Below are positions 54,091-62,985 of a DNA stretch of 64,000 nucleotides, piece after piece. The notes below the pieces were generated by a model. It ran no database searches and was not told the origin of the DNA. It saw only the letters and a program-made list of their open reading frames with translations. Position numbers and translations under genes: made by a program. Position 1 is the stretch's first letter. Every line of letters starts with the position of its first letter. Source of the DNA: Thermocoleostomius sinensis A174 (GTDB lineage: Bacteria; Cyanobacteriota; Cyanobacteriia; Elainellales; Elainellaceae); contig NZ_CP113797.1 in NCBI RefSeq assembly GCF_026802175.1, positions 5,557,026-5,621,025 on the forward strand, in the 5' to 3' direction.

Positions 54091-55338
54091 ATGGTTATGA
54101 AAAGCTTAGATCACAACTCTCCTCAAGGGGGAAAGATGGTTCATCAACCCCCCGATCCTGCTCCGCCCCAACGCGCAACCTTTAGCTTACGATCGCTGAT
54201 GCAGGGCGATCTGGGCTTCATTCCAGTGGTGCTGACGTTGGCTTTAATTACTATTTACTTTCAACTCACAACCAGCGGCGTATTTCTGCAAGCTCGCAAC
54301 TTGTCGAACCTAACGCAGCAAATTGTCGTGATTTCCATTCTCAGTATAGCTGCCGTGTTAGTGCTGCTGTTGGGGGAAATTGACTTGAGTTTGGCCGCCG
54401 TAGCCCAGTGCTGTGCCGCAATCATGGCAACCGTTTCTGTGTATCAAAACTGGAACCCGTGGCTGGCAATTCTGCTGGCGCTGGTGGCGGGTGCTGTGAT
54501 TGGCTTCGTCAACGGCTTCTTCACAGCCGTGCTGCGTGTACCGTCGTTTATTGTGACGCTGGCTGGTTCGATCGGCTATGCTGGCTTGTTATTGGTAGTG
54601 ATGGGGCCACAAACGACGCTAGTTGTGCGCGATCCGGTGATTCGATCACTGGCTCCTACCTATCTGCCGCCGGTTTTGGGATGGGGCATTCCTCTAGTTG
54701 GCTTAGGTCTGTATGCGTTGGGGATTTGGTACGCGCAAAAACGCCGATCGCACGTCGGATTGCCAACTAAACATCCCACCCAGCTTGTATTACAGTTAGC
54801 CGCTGCAACAGTCGTTGTCTTAGTTGTGGTGTTTCTCTTCCACGCCTATCAAGGTGTACCGCAGGCGGTGATGATTGCCTTAGGTTTAGTGGTGCTGTTT
54901 TGGCTACTGTTGCGTAAAACCCCCTTTGGACGCCATTTGTATGCAGTGGGAGGCAATGCAGAAGCGGCCCGACGGGCGGGCATTAATGTCGTGCGCATGA
55001 AGATAATTGTGTTTATGCTGGCGTCTACCTTGGCGGCGTTTGCAGGCATTATGATGACTTCTCGCAGTACGGCGGTGGCAACGCAAATTAGTTCCACCTT
55101 GTTGCTGAATGCGATCGCAGCCGCCGTGATTGGTGGCGTCAGTTTATTTGGAGGGCGCGGCTCGGTGTGGGCTGTGATCCTGGGAGCACTAGTCATTGGC
55201 AGTCTTGACAATGGGCTGGATTTGTTGAACCAAGATCAAGGGGTCAAAAATATTGTGCAGGGAACGGTGCTGGTCCTAGCCGTGACAGCCGATGCAATCG
55301 TGCGACGAGCTGGATTTGTGAGAAAGGCTAAGGGATAA
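54091..55338 (+). CDS. sugar ABC transporter permease (XylH/FrcB-like)
   Basis: 415 residues and about ten hydrophobic segments. The BPD_transp_2 core is seen in FVNGFFTAVLRVPSFIVTLAGS and in the cytoplasmic coupling segment LYAVGGNAEAARRAGINVVRMK. A basic ~40-residue N-terminal extension precedes the first helix. It completes the import system with the binding protein and ATPase. ATG 54091 or 54097. The sugar is unknown; pentoses or fructose are typical for the family. Confidence 0.92.
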   Translation: MVMKSLDHNSPQGGKMVHQPPDPAPPQRATFSLRSLMQGDLGFIPVVLTLALITIYFQLTTSGVFLQARNLSNLTQQIVVISILSIAAVLVLLLGEIDLSLAAVAQCCAAIMATVSVYQNWNPWLAILLALVAGAVIGFVNGFFTAVLRVPSFIVTLAGSIGYAGLLLVVMGPQTTLVVRDPVIRSLAPTYLPPVLGWGIPLVGLGLYALGIWYAQKRRSHVGLPTKHPTQLVLQLAAATVVVLVVVFLFHAYQGVPQAVMIALGLVVLFWLLLRKTPFGRHLYAVGGNAEAARRAGINVVRMKIIVFMLASTLAAFAGIMMTSRSTAVATQISSTLLLNAIAAAVIGGVSLFGGRGSVWAVILGALVIGSLDNGLDLLNQDQGVKNIVQGTVLVLAVTADAIVRRAGFVRKAKG

Positions 55339-55397
55339 CACTATAACGACTCAGAATCGAAACGATCGCAGCCTCATGCAGCCTCATGGCAGATGAC

Positions 55398-56009
55398 TCA
55401 TTGGGTTCGTGTTGGCTGCATCGATCGTCTGGAGGCAGGCGCACGATCGCCAACTGGATCACTAGCAGTATGATCTAGAGGGACAGAAACGTGTGGAGCT
55501 TGTGAGGCTGTGCCAACATCCGGACGAGCATTGAGCCACACCAAAATCCCGCTCAGGGCTGCGATCGCTCCAATGGAAATGCCACCCAATACCCGCACTT
55601 GAGTTCGCAAGCGGCGAATTTCTAAATTAACACTGTCGGGCAGTGCGGTGGGGGGAATATTGGCTACGGCAGGCACAGCGCTGGTCGGGGTTGTGGCTGG
55701 GCTTTTGAAAGCAGTCTTGAAGCGCAACCAATTGGTAATCAGTCGTGGCCCATTCTTCTTAAACCAGCGCAGAGCAATGATTTTAATCACAGGTTTGGAT
55801 AACTTGGCAAGTCCTTTGGCCGGAGCTTTGAGGGGCGATTGCTTCAGCCGTTGGTTCACCAGGTTGACAGACCCTACATCATACAGGCAGTCGATGATTA
55901 ATTTGACAGTGGCTTCTTCACGTTCGATCAGGTAAACCAGAAGCAGAAACACTTCACGCATCCGCTCCTCTTTCATTTGTTGTTCGTTCAATTCCTTCGG
56001 CGTCTGCAT
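55398..56009 (-). CDS. hypothetical protein with one membrane segment
   Basis: About 203 residues from ATG 56009; the frame runs to 56027. The N-terminal ~100 residues are helical and basic (EERMREVFLLLVYLIEREEATVKLIIDCLYDVGSVNLVNQR, then KPVIKIIALRWFKKNGPRLI). A membrane segment is at ~145-165 (VRVLGGISIGAIAALSGILVWL), then a disordered tail rich in Pro/Ser/Arg. I do not recognise it; the form is common in cyanobacteria. It converges with the permease gene. Confidence 0.6.
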   Translation of the reverse strand: MQTPKELNEQQMKEERMREVFLLLVYLIEREEATVKLIIDCLYDVGSVNLVNQRLKQSPLKAPAKGLAKLSKPVIKIIALRWFKKNGPRLITNWLRFKTAFKSPATTPTSAVPAVANIPPTALPDSVNLEIRRLRTQVRVLGGISIGAIAALSGILVWLNARPDVGTASQAPHVSVPLDHTASDPVGDRAPASRRSMQPTRTQ

Positions 56010-56027
56010 TGTTTCCCTTGCTGTCAC

Positions 56028-56394
56028 CCATTCAAAATCTAACTTATCCTGTTTAAGACGCCGCTGTTGTCAAGATTTAATCTGTGTCTGCTAAATCTGG
56101 CAACAGTGTCTATCTCGCTGTCTATCTGATAACCGACTGATAACTGAAATTATTGCAAATTGTATTACTTAGTACCTCTGCCCTAAGAAAGGGGACAAAG
56201 CAATGGCTAAAACCTGCTGCTCATGAGCCATTCATCTCACACAATCGGCAACATTGAACCAACCTCATCCCCAGTCCTCGTTTTCCTACCCACCGGTAGA
56301 AGGAGAGGAATCCAACAGAGCCGTGGTGCATTGCGTCTAGTTGATCTGTCTATTTGCACAACTAGGTTGAGGCAGAGACCCGCTATGATGCTAA
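56028..56394. other. 367-bp region between divergent hypothetical gene and the 1285-residue gene
   Basis: It contains an imperfect inverted repeat around the ACCCACCGGTAG motif near 56290 but no coding frame; a 71-codon frame at 56223-56438 overlaps the next gene out of frame and is not supported. Confidence 0.4.
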
Positions 56395-59300
56395 ATGATT
56401 TCATACTTGTATGTGCCCATGTTCCAAGCGGCGTTTGAACGATTTTGGGAACTCCTTGGTGGGGTCTTTGCCCTCAATGCGGAAGCCTTTCGATCGCTCA
56501 GTGAATTACCTCTTGGTTTAATTGTGTCGTTGGCAATCGTTATCGCAGCAGGATTATCACAGGCGATTGCTCAAAGCATCATTTTATTTATTAATCAGGT
56601 GAAGCCGCTACGCTTCATTTTCAGTTTATTGCTGAATGCAGTACTGTTCACCTTTGGCTATCTGTTTTTGGTACTCAGCACTTGGGCCGTCACGCTCTTA
56701 CATTGGACAGAACCCATCCCTCTGATTGTCTTGGTTGTGGTGCTTGGAATCAGCTATGCCCCGCTAGTATTCAGTTTTCTGGGAGCAATTCCCTATCTAG
56801 GGGTACCGCTTCTGACCGTGCTTGCTATTTGGCACTTGTGGGAAATGATAGTTGGGATTACGGCGGTAACAGAGTTAGGCATTGTGGGCGCAGTCAGCTA
56901 TGTTGCGATCGGATGGCTAGTTTTGCGGTTACTAGAATCAACCGTAGGACAGCCGTTAGCTAACTTGGGGCGATGGTTATCCAACAAAATTGCGGGCGTG
57001 CCTTTGGTGACTCGCAACAGCGATCTTCGAAGAATTGTGCAGGGTGTCGTGGAGCAGACTACCAGCGGGGTACAAATTTCACCACAGTCATCGATGGCGG
57101 GCTATCAGGGGCCATCCTTCGATCGCACCCTAACCGATCGCCAAACCAAGCAATCAACTAGACGCCGATCGCAATCATCATCGTCCTCTGCAAACTCAAC
57201 AGACGAACCCAGTGAAGAGCCGATCGTGTTCACGCTTGATCCAGCCAGCATTCGGGCAGCGGTATTGAAATTGCGCACCACTCGCAAACCGCCCCAAGGC
57301 ATCAATCGCAAAATTCGCACGATCTTGGGGTTGGTGGGCATGGCGGTGCTGGTATTTCTAGTTGTGGTCGCCTTTGACCCACTGCGAGCTTGGCTCGTTG
57401 CCCAGATTGAACAATTCCCCGAACCGTTTCGGTTTTTGTTTGATTTAACCTGGATTGGATTCATTGCGCTGGTAGTGGCTGGACTGTTAGCCCCGTTGGA
57501 ATCACTGGGCTGGTGGGCTGGATGGTATGCCGATGACATCGACATGATTCTAAATGCTGGCACGTTGGCAACCCCGATCGCCAACGAATCAGACATTTCG
57601 CACTTTGTTGTCTACCTCGATGGCATCAGCAAGTCTACGTTTGAGTATTTGCCAGATGTCGAAGAATTTCTGCACGCCCTTACCCCGGCTTTGCCAGAAA
57701 ATGTGGCACTGATTCGCGATATCATGCCCTACTCGGTGCTAAACAATCCACTGGTTGAAGATCGCCCGCTCGCATTTTTGTGGCGCTTAAGCGACGATCG
57801 CCGGCTGAATAATCCGGCTAGTTTATTAGGCATGTTGATCAATTTGCGAAATGTGTGGACGGTAGCTGTTTCGGCCGATAAGCGCTACGGGCCGATCTAC
57901 AACCAAGGCATTGCTCAAGTGATTTACAACGGGTTAATCAACCACGGCTATCATCCTGACAGTGGCATTCCTGTCACTTTAATTGGCTTTAGCGGCGGCG
58001 GACAAATGGCAGCGGCATGTGCTCCGTTCTTAAAACGCGCCTTGAATGGGCCGATTGATGTGATCTCGCTAGGCGGGGTGATCAGCGGTAACTGCAACAT
58101 TCTGAAATTGGAACACCTCTATCATCTAGTTGGACAAAAAGATATTGTCGAGCGACTCGGAGTGGTGATGTTTCCGGGGCGCTGGAAACTGTTTCCTTTG
58201 TCCTATTGGAACCGAGCCAAAAAGCGGGGCAAGATTAGTGTCGTATCTTTGGGGCCAGTGGGGCATCAAATTCCCGGTGGGCTGATGGACCCTGAACAAT
58301 TCCTGCCCGATGGTCGTAGCTATTTGCAACAAACGATCGATTTCATTGCGGCGATTTTGCATGGAGAATTGCTGCGAGAAGAACGGGTTGCCAACCGCCA
58401 ACCTAGTAACTATCAACTCTATCAACAAGCTGCCTTCAACCATCCTGATTATTACCCGCTGACGCAGCCAGTTCCACTCGATCGCTATCAGCCGGTTGCG
58501 CCGTGGATAGGACGCCTGATCCTGCCGTCTCCGTCTGCTCGCAAACGAGTCAAAGGGGCACTGTTTGAAGTTCATCATGCCCCGATCGAGTATCACCACC
58601 TAGTGGGGCGAATTGTGATGCTGCAATGGAGCTACAATCCCAATGTGCGGGCGTTGGTACGAGCCGTCACCAAAGATGTACACTTTAGTGCAGAAGCCGA
58701 TTATACCAGCGAATATGGCGGGCTAGTGCACCCTGAGCGGTTGGATCACTGGCGACAGGTGGGGCCATTGGAATCCTTGGCTGGATCGCGCCCCCAGGAT
58801 GATGTCATCGTGATGCTACCGTCCAAGGTGGAGGTGGAGGAATATCAGCGGCTGGAAACTAAGGAAACAGCCAAGGAACTGCCGATCGATCCCGCCCAAC
58901 TTCATCCAGACTCTGCTGTGCCTTCTGCGCCTTCTGTTAGCTATGTGCTGCGTATCGAGAGCCAACCGATTCAAATTACCGGGCGGTTTTACGGGCTGGT
59001 GCAGTTTCAGACCGCGCTGGACGACGATCGGTTTCAGGTGGTGCACTTTAATCGACAGTCGCGTCAGTTTAATGGCCCTGAAGAAATTGTGCGGTTGCCA
59101 CAGGTAGTAGCGGATCAAAACGGTGTCTTTCCATCGACTAGTCATGGAATTGAACGCTCTGCCCCTAACACAACCGGATGGTATATCTACGGTGCCCCCG
59201 ATGCTGATGGTGTGTTTGTGGTACAGTCCCTTGCCCCTCGGGCGCTGCTGTGGCTACAGCCCGATCAAATCATTTGTGGTCGTCAAGCAGCTTACCATTA

Positions 59301-60252
59301 CATCCGCAATCAGGCCTGGGCTAATATTGCTGCCCAAAAAGGCAAAATTAGCTCGGTGTTGCTGAATCCTTCTGAACAGAGATATCAGGCAGCGATCGAA
59401 GATTGGCACGTCGGCGATCGGGCATTAGTGCTACATGTGTATGGCGGCATTGGCGGCAAAAAGCGGGAACCTGCGGCAGCAACTCCGTTGTTTTTTGGCC
59501 ATTTCGCCTACGGAGTGGCCACCGTTGTACATGATCCAATAGCTGATGAGCGCCGCTTTGATATTCGCTATTACCAGGTCTATACTCACAACACCGATGG
59601 GTTAGTGGCGGGTGTGCTGCACTGGAGTCGCTACATGGGCGATCGCCAGTTTGGTTGGATGGGTACACGCCCAGTTTGCGATATTTTGATCAAACTAGAA
59701 GCCTTCACAAGACGTTATCGATTTGGTGATATGGAGCGATCGCCACTAGAAACCATGCTTCAGCAGCTTGAGGCTATGACGGCTCGATACCGGATTGGCG
59801 ATGGTACGGGTGGAACCTATGTGGGAGTCGCCAATAACTGTGCACAAGACTCGAATCAAGCACTGTTCGCCAGTTTGGTGCATCTAGAAACAAATGTTCG
59901 CAATGGTCAAGCCTGGCTGGAACAGTGGTCAGTGACCCATCCCGATCAAGCTCAACGGTTTGAGCAACTGCTGTCCTTAAAACGATCGCTGAAGCGCCAA
60001 TTGCAACCGTTTGGCGTGCCGCGTCCAGACTGGGAGAAAAACGAATACAACTTGGGCAGCACCCTAGAAGATGAACCCCTGCGCAATCTGGTGACGGGAC
60101 TGGGCAGTTGGCGAACCATTTTGCCGCGCTTGGCCAGTGATGCGGTTGTCAAAAGTTTCCTTCGTCAAGGGGCCACCGTTTGGGTCTTGCGTACTAGTCA
60201 AGTGGGCGGGTTTGATCCTGACATTGAACCGATCGCCCCCATGACGTTATAG
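56395..60252 (+). CDS. very large membrane protein with predicted serine-hydrolase domain
   Basis: 1285 residues. About five membrane segments occupy residues 30-190, then a Ser-rich linker (~240-275) and two more segments (~305-380). Residues ~400-660 look like an alpha/beta hydrolase: PVTLIGFSGGGQMAAACAPFL with nucleophile S533, D583 in VGQKDIVERLGV, and H624 in LGPVGHQIPGG, in the correct Ser-Asp-His order. The C-terminal ~620 residues match nothing I know; NCAQDSNQALF near residue 1150 is a notable Cys-containing motif. It may act on a lipid or peptide at the membrane, but the substrate is unknown. Start may be ATG 56395 or 56419. Confidence 0.7.
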   Translation: MISYLYVPMFQAAFERFWELLGGVFALNAEAFRSLSELPLGLIVSLAIVIAAGLSQAIAQSIILFINQVKPLRFIFSLLLNAVLFTFGYLFLVLSTWAVTLLHWTEPIPLIVLVVVLGISYAPLVFSFLGAIPYLGVPLLTVLAIWHLWEMIVGITAVTELGIVGAVSYVAIGWLVLRLLESTVGQPLANLGRWLSNKIAGVPLVTRNSDLRRIVQGVVEQTTSGVQISPQSSMAGYQGPSFDRTLTDRQTKQSTRRRSQSSSSSANSTDEPSEEPIVFTLDPASIRAAVLKLRTTRKPPQGINRKIRTILGLVGMAVLVFLVVVAFDPLRAWLVAQIEQFPEPFRFLFDLTWIGFIALVVAGLLAPLESLGWWAGWYADDIDMILNAGTLATPIANESDISHFVVYLDGISKSTFEYLPDVEEFLHALTPALPENVALIRDIMPYSVLNNPLVEDRPLAFLWRLSDDRRLNNPASLLGMLINLRNVWTVAVSADKRYGPIYNQGIAQVIYNGLINHGYHPDSGIPVTLIGFSGGGQMAAACAPFLKRALNGPIDVISLGGVISGNCNILKLEHLYHLVGQKDIVERLGVVMFPGRWKLFPLSYWNRAKKRGKISVVSLGPVGHQIPGGLMDPEQFLPDGRSYLQQTIDFIAAILHGELLREERVANRQPSNYQLYQQAAFNHPDYYPLTQPVPLDRYQPVAPWIGRLILPSPSARKRVKGALFEVHHAPIEYHHLVGRIVMLQWSYNPNVRALVRAVTKDVHFSAEADYTSEYGGLVHPERLDHWRQVGPLESLAGSRPQDDVIVMLPSKVEVEEYQRLETKETAKELPIDPAQLHPDSAVPSAPSVSYVLRIESQPIQITGRFYGLVQFQTALDDDRFQVVHFNRQSRQFNGPEEIVRLPQVVADQNGVFPSTSHGIERSAPNTTGWYIYGAPDADGVFVVQSLAPRALLWLQPDQIICGRQAAYHYIRNQAWANIAAQKGKISSVLLNPSEQRYQAAIEDWHVGDRALVLHVYGGIGGKKREPAAATPLFFGHFAYGVATVVHDPIADERRFDIRYYQVYTHNTDGLVAGVLHWSRYMGDRQFGWMGTRPVCDILIKLEAFTRRYRFGDMERSPLETMLQQLEAMTARYRIGDGTGGTYVGVANNCAQDSNQALFASLVHLETNVRNGQAWLEQWSVTHPDQAQRFEQLLSLKRSLKRQLQPFGVPRPDWEKNEYNLGSTLEDEPLRNLVTGLGSWRTILPRLASDAVVKSFLRQGATVWVLRTSQVGGFDPDIEPIAPMTL

Positions 60253-60277
60253 TCCTTGTTTATCCGCGTTTGGTGCT

Positions 60278-60811
60278 ATGTCTCAATCTTCTGCCCCGTT
60301 GGTTCTCACACTCAAGCTAGATGGTCATAGCTTCGATCGCTTCAATTCTTTGCGGCAACAGCATTTCCCCCCTGAGCGCAACTTTTTGCCTGCTCACATC
60401 ACGCTGTTTCATGCTCTTCCCAGTCAACACGAACGATCGATCTGTCATACCCTCCAGGAGGTTTGTTCTCAGACATCCGTATTGCCACTGATATTCCCTA
60501 CCCTGCGATGTTTGGGTAACGGTGTGGCCATCGAGGTAGAGTCTTCTGAATTGCTGCAAATCCACCAAGATTTAGCCTATCGCTGGAAAAACTGGCTCAC
60601 GCCGCAAGATCGGCAACGCTATCGATCGCACATCACGATTCAAAACAAAGTTTCACCCGAACAAGCTCGGCAACTCTACGATCGGTTATTGCCCGAGTGG
60701 CAGCTTCAGCAGGGACAAGGAGAGGGGTTACTGTTGTGGTACTACAAGGGTGGCCCGTGGGAACTTGTCCAGGAATTTGGGTTTAGTCAAACAAATAACG
60801 CAAACAAGTAA
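60278..60811 (+). CDS. 2H phosphoesterase (2'-5' RNA ligase family)
   Basis: 177 residues with the two HxTx motifs that define the fold: HITLF near residue 42 and HITIQ near 123. Members hydrolyse 2'-5' or cyclic phosphodiester bonds in RNA or nucleotides. The first and last strands (VLTLKLDGHSFDRFNSL, GEGLLLWYYKGGPWELVQEF) fit the family. It starts 25 bases after the 1285-residue gene on the same strand and is probably cotranscribed with it. Confidence 0.88.
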   Translation: MSQSSAPLVLTLKLDGHSFDRFNSLRQQHFPPERNFLPAHITLFHALPSQHERSICHTLQEVCSQTSVLPLIFPTLRCLGNGVAIEVESSELLQIHQDLAYRWKNWLTPQDRQRYRSHITIQNKVSPEQARQLYDRLLPEWQLQQGQGEGLLLWYYKGGPWELVQEFGFSQTNNANK

Positions 60812-60911
60812 CTATCGATCACGCATGATTAATCGTCATTCGTTGAATCACTGAATTCAACGACGTTGCTGAACAGAAGTATGATTCTGATTCTCGTGCT
60901 GGAGCTTCTTG

Positions 60912-61077
60912 CAGCCCTCACCCTCACCCTCTCCCAAAGCAGAGAGAACAACAAGTCTGGCTCCCTTCTCCTGAGGTTAAGACAAGCGATAGTCCGGACA
61001 CTTTTGTGCTAAACCGCCTCATCCCCCAACCTTTCTTCCAAAAAGGCGAAGGGGAGCCGGATTTAGGGTAAGGGCTG
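60912..61077. repeat. MITE-like element with nested inverted repeats
   Basis: The ends CAGCCCTCACCCT (60912-60924) and AGGGTAAGGGCTG (61065-61077) are inverted repeats, 12 of 13 bases. An inner pair, GGCTCCCTTCTCCT (60959-60972) and AGGCGAAGGGGAGCC (61044-61058), matches with one base insertion and one change. The ~166-bp element is too short to code. Similar palindromic spacer elements are common in cyanobacteria. Confidence 0.65.
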
Positions 61078-61097
61078 GCACAGATAGAATGCACCCT

Positions 61098-61961
61098 TCA
61101 ACTAGGCGGTAACTCCAATGGAATTGCGCCTAATAACCCTTTGCGAAAGTCATTTAACAGTTGATTCGCTGCACGTTCTTTGTCTCCTTGGTAACGCTGC
61201 TCTGCCAGTTGTGCCAGATAGCTTTCACCTGTAAGTTTGCCTAGTTCAAGTCCGTATCGAGCTTGTAACGGCAACTCTGGCAGCATCTCTGGTGCTTGAG
61301 TCTGGATGTGCTGAAGGCGATCGACCAAGGCAGCGGCCACTCGCTGATTATCGTAAGCGGCCTCTCCAATGTCATCACAAATGGCAAGCTTAATGGCGGC
61401 TGCTTGATCAGCCAATCGCGATGGCAACACTCCTGGTGCATCCAACAGTTCTAATTGATCGGAAATGCGAATCCAACGTAACTGTCGTGTCACACCCGCC
61501 CGCCGAGCACTGTCTACCACCCGTCGCTTTAACAGGCGATTGATCAACGCGGACTTACCAACATTGGGAAAGCCAATTACCACCGCTCGCACTGGACGGG
61601 GTAACATGCCGCGATCGCGACGGCGCTGATTCATTTTTTCTCCCGCTGCCATAGCCGACTGTGCCAAGACGGAGATGCCCTGCCCCTGGTTGGCATTGGT
61701 GAAGTGCGGAAAGGTTCCCTGAGTCTTGAACCACTCTAACCATGCTTGCTGTGCTTGTGGCGGAATCATATCAACCCGATTCAACACCAATACCCGTTCT
61801 TTGTTACCTACCCACTGCTGTATTTGTGGATGGCAGGTAGCCAAAGGAATGCGGGCATCCCGAACTTCTAGGACAACATCAACTTTTTTCAGTTGCTCTA
61901 GCAGGGCTTTTTCTGCTTTGGCAATGTGACCGGGGTACCATTGAATGGGAGGCGAGGACAT
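61098..61961 (-). CDS. ylqF: ribosome biogenesis GTPase YlqF/RbgA
   Basis: 287 residues with the circularly permuted GTPase order: G4 (LNRVD), then G1 (GFPNVGKSALINRL), then G3 (LDAPG). RbgA-type proteins help the late assembly of the large ribosomal subunit. The N-terminus (IQWYPGHIAKAEKALLEQLKKVDVVLEVRDARIPLA) is diagnostic. Cytoplasmic, single gene; the MITE-like element lies just past its 3' end. Confidence 0.96.
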   Translation of the reverse strand: MSSPPIQWYPGHIAKAEKALLEQLKKVDVVLEVRDARIPLATCHPQIQQWVGNKERVLVLNRVDMIPPQAQQAWLEWFKTQGTFPHFTNANQGQGISVLAQSAMAAGEKMNQRRRDRGMLPRPVRAVVIGFPNVGKSALINRLLKRRVVDSARRAGVTRQLRWIRISDQLELLDAPGVLPSRLADQAAAIKLAICDDIGEAAYDNQRVAAALVDRLQHIQTQAPEMLPELPLQARYGLELGKLTGESYLAQLAEQRYQGDKERAANQLLNDFRKGLLGAIPLELPPS

Positions 61962-62308
61962 GGCTTATTTACAGGGTGAGTCCACCATCATAGCGATATT
62001 CTCCATTCTGGTATAGAAACTCCATTATAAGAGCAATTGCTAGGCTGATAGAAATATTGAACCAGAGGTGGTACTTGGTATAGAACAAGATTATGACTAA
62101 CTTGTAAACGTGAGCTGGAATTAAGCTGGAATTAAAAGGGAAAAAATTTGACTGGAATGGAATAGTATCGAGGATATAGTGCCGCAGAGTTTATCGCTAC
62201 GAGCAAATTAAGCGAACTAACAAAATTTCCCCGTTTCTATAGATCACTTAGTTCGATCGGTGACATCAATACGATCGCCAAAATACAATTGCCAAGCGGG
62301 TCCCAATT

Positions 62309-62381
62309 AGGTTGCACCGGATGCCGATCTCTCCCAATCCCCCTTTAACTAGGGGAGATGCTGCTGGAGTCGGGTGAATGC
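62309..62381 (-). repeat. dispersed repeat, copy B (upstream of psaA)
   Basis: Read on the minus strand it starts GCATTCACCCGACT and ends CCGGTGCAACCT, matching copy A (32953-33023) along its length. It is inverted with respect to psaA. Confidence 0.75.
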
Positions 62382-62965
62382 AAGACCGCATGACAGAGAC
62401 TGAATATAAACCAGAATCTGAATGAAATATTTCATTTCACAAATATTACTTGCACAAACTCACGTGGAATGTATTTAGATAGTTGAGTTATCTCTATGAC
62501 TGGAATTAAAAATTTCTAAGAAAAGTCATTATCGATCATTAAATTATTAAGATTCATTGAAATCACTGGAAAATGTTGCTGTGTCTTGATCACAGCATTC
62601 ACTTTCAAAAATCATTGAATGTTTCGTTTTATAAAAAAATCTCAATGATGCACCATTTTTTTGCTGATGACGCGCCCAAAAACCTGGTGGATCAAGCGTT
62701 TGCCAATTTGAAATATTGTTAACCTACTTCATGATGGTTTGAATACAGTTCTATAATGCTCGTCAGTACCTCCCCAAGCCGCGAACACTGTTCTGATTTG
62801 TTTCGGGCTGTTGTTCTGTGGATTCCCTAGTTAAATAAGGCGGAGTCTAGATCTTTTAGACGCTCCCATCTGGTCTCATTACGCCTCTTTATCATTCCTC
62901 GCCTGGTTTTCAGGTGAACTTCCAGGGAAACCGGCTGCTTGGGTCAAGGCTACTCGTTCCTTGTC

Positions 62966-62985
62966 TAGAGAGAGGAGAGTCTCTA
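62966..62985 (+). promoter_or_regulatory. psaA leader hairpin presenting the ribosome binding site
   Basis: TAGAGA (62966-62971) and TCTCTA (62980-62985) form a perfect 6-bp stem that ends at the base before ATG 62986. The 8-base loop GAGGAGAG contains the Shine-Dalgarno core GAGG/GGAG. Confidence 0.6.

Larger units (their letters stand above)
61962..62985. other. 1.0-kb psaA upstream region
   Basis: It contains a repeat-family copy (62309-62381), AT-rich DNA at about 62400-62640, and near the gene GTCTA-GATCTTT-TAGAC (62846-62862) and the leader hairpin. HLR1/RpaB-type sites are expected for psaA but I could not identify one with confidence. No coding frame. Confidence 0.55.

Noticed and set aside
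62400-62640. Possible HLR1/RpaB sites upstream of psaA
   Set aside because: Only loose matches (for example TTTCACAAATATTAC); no proper direct repeat of TTTACA-like hexamers.
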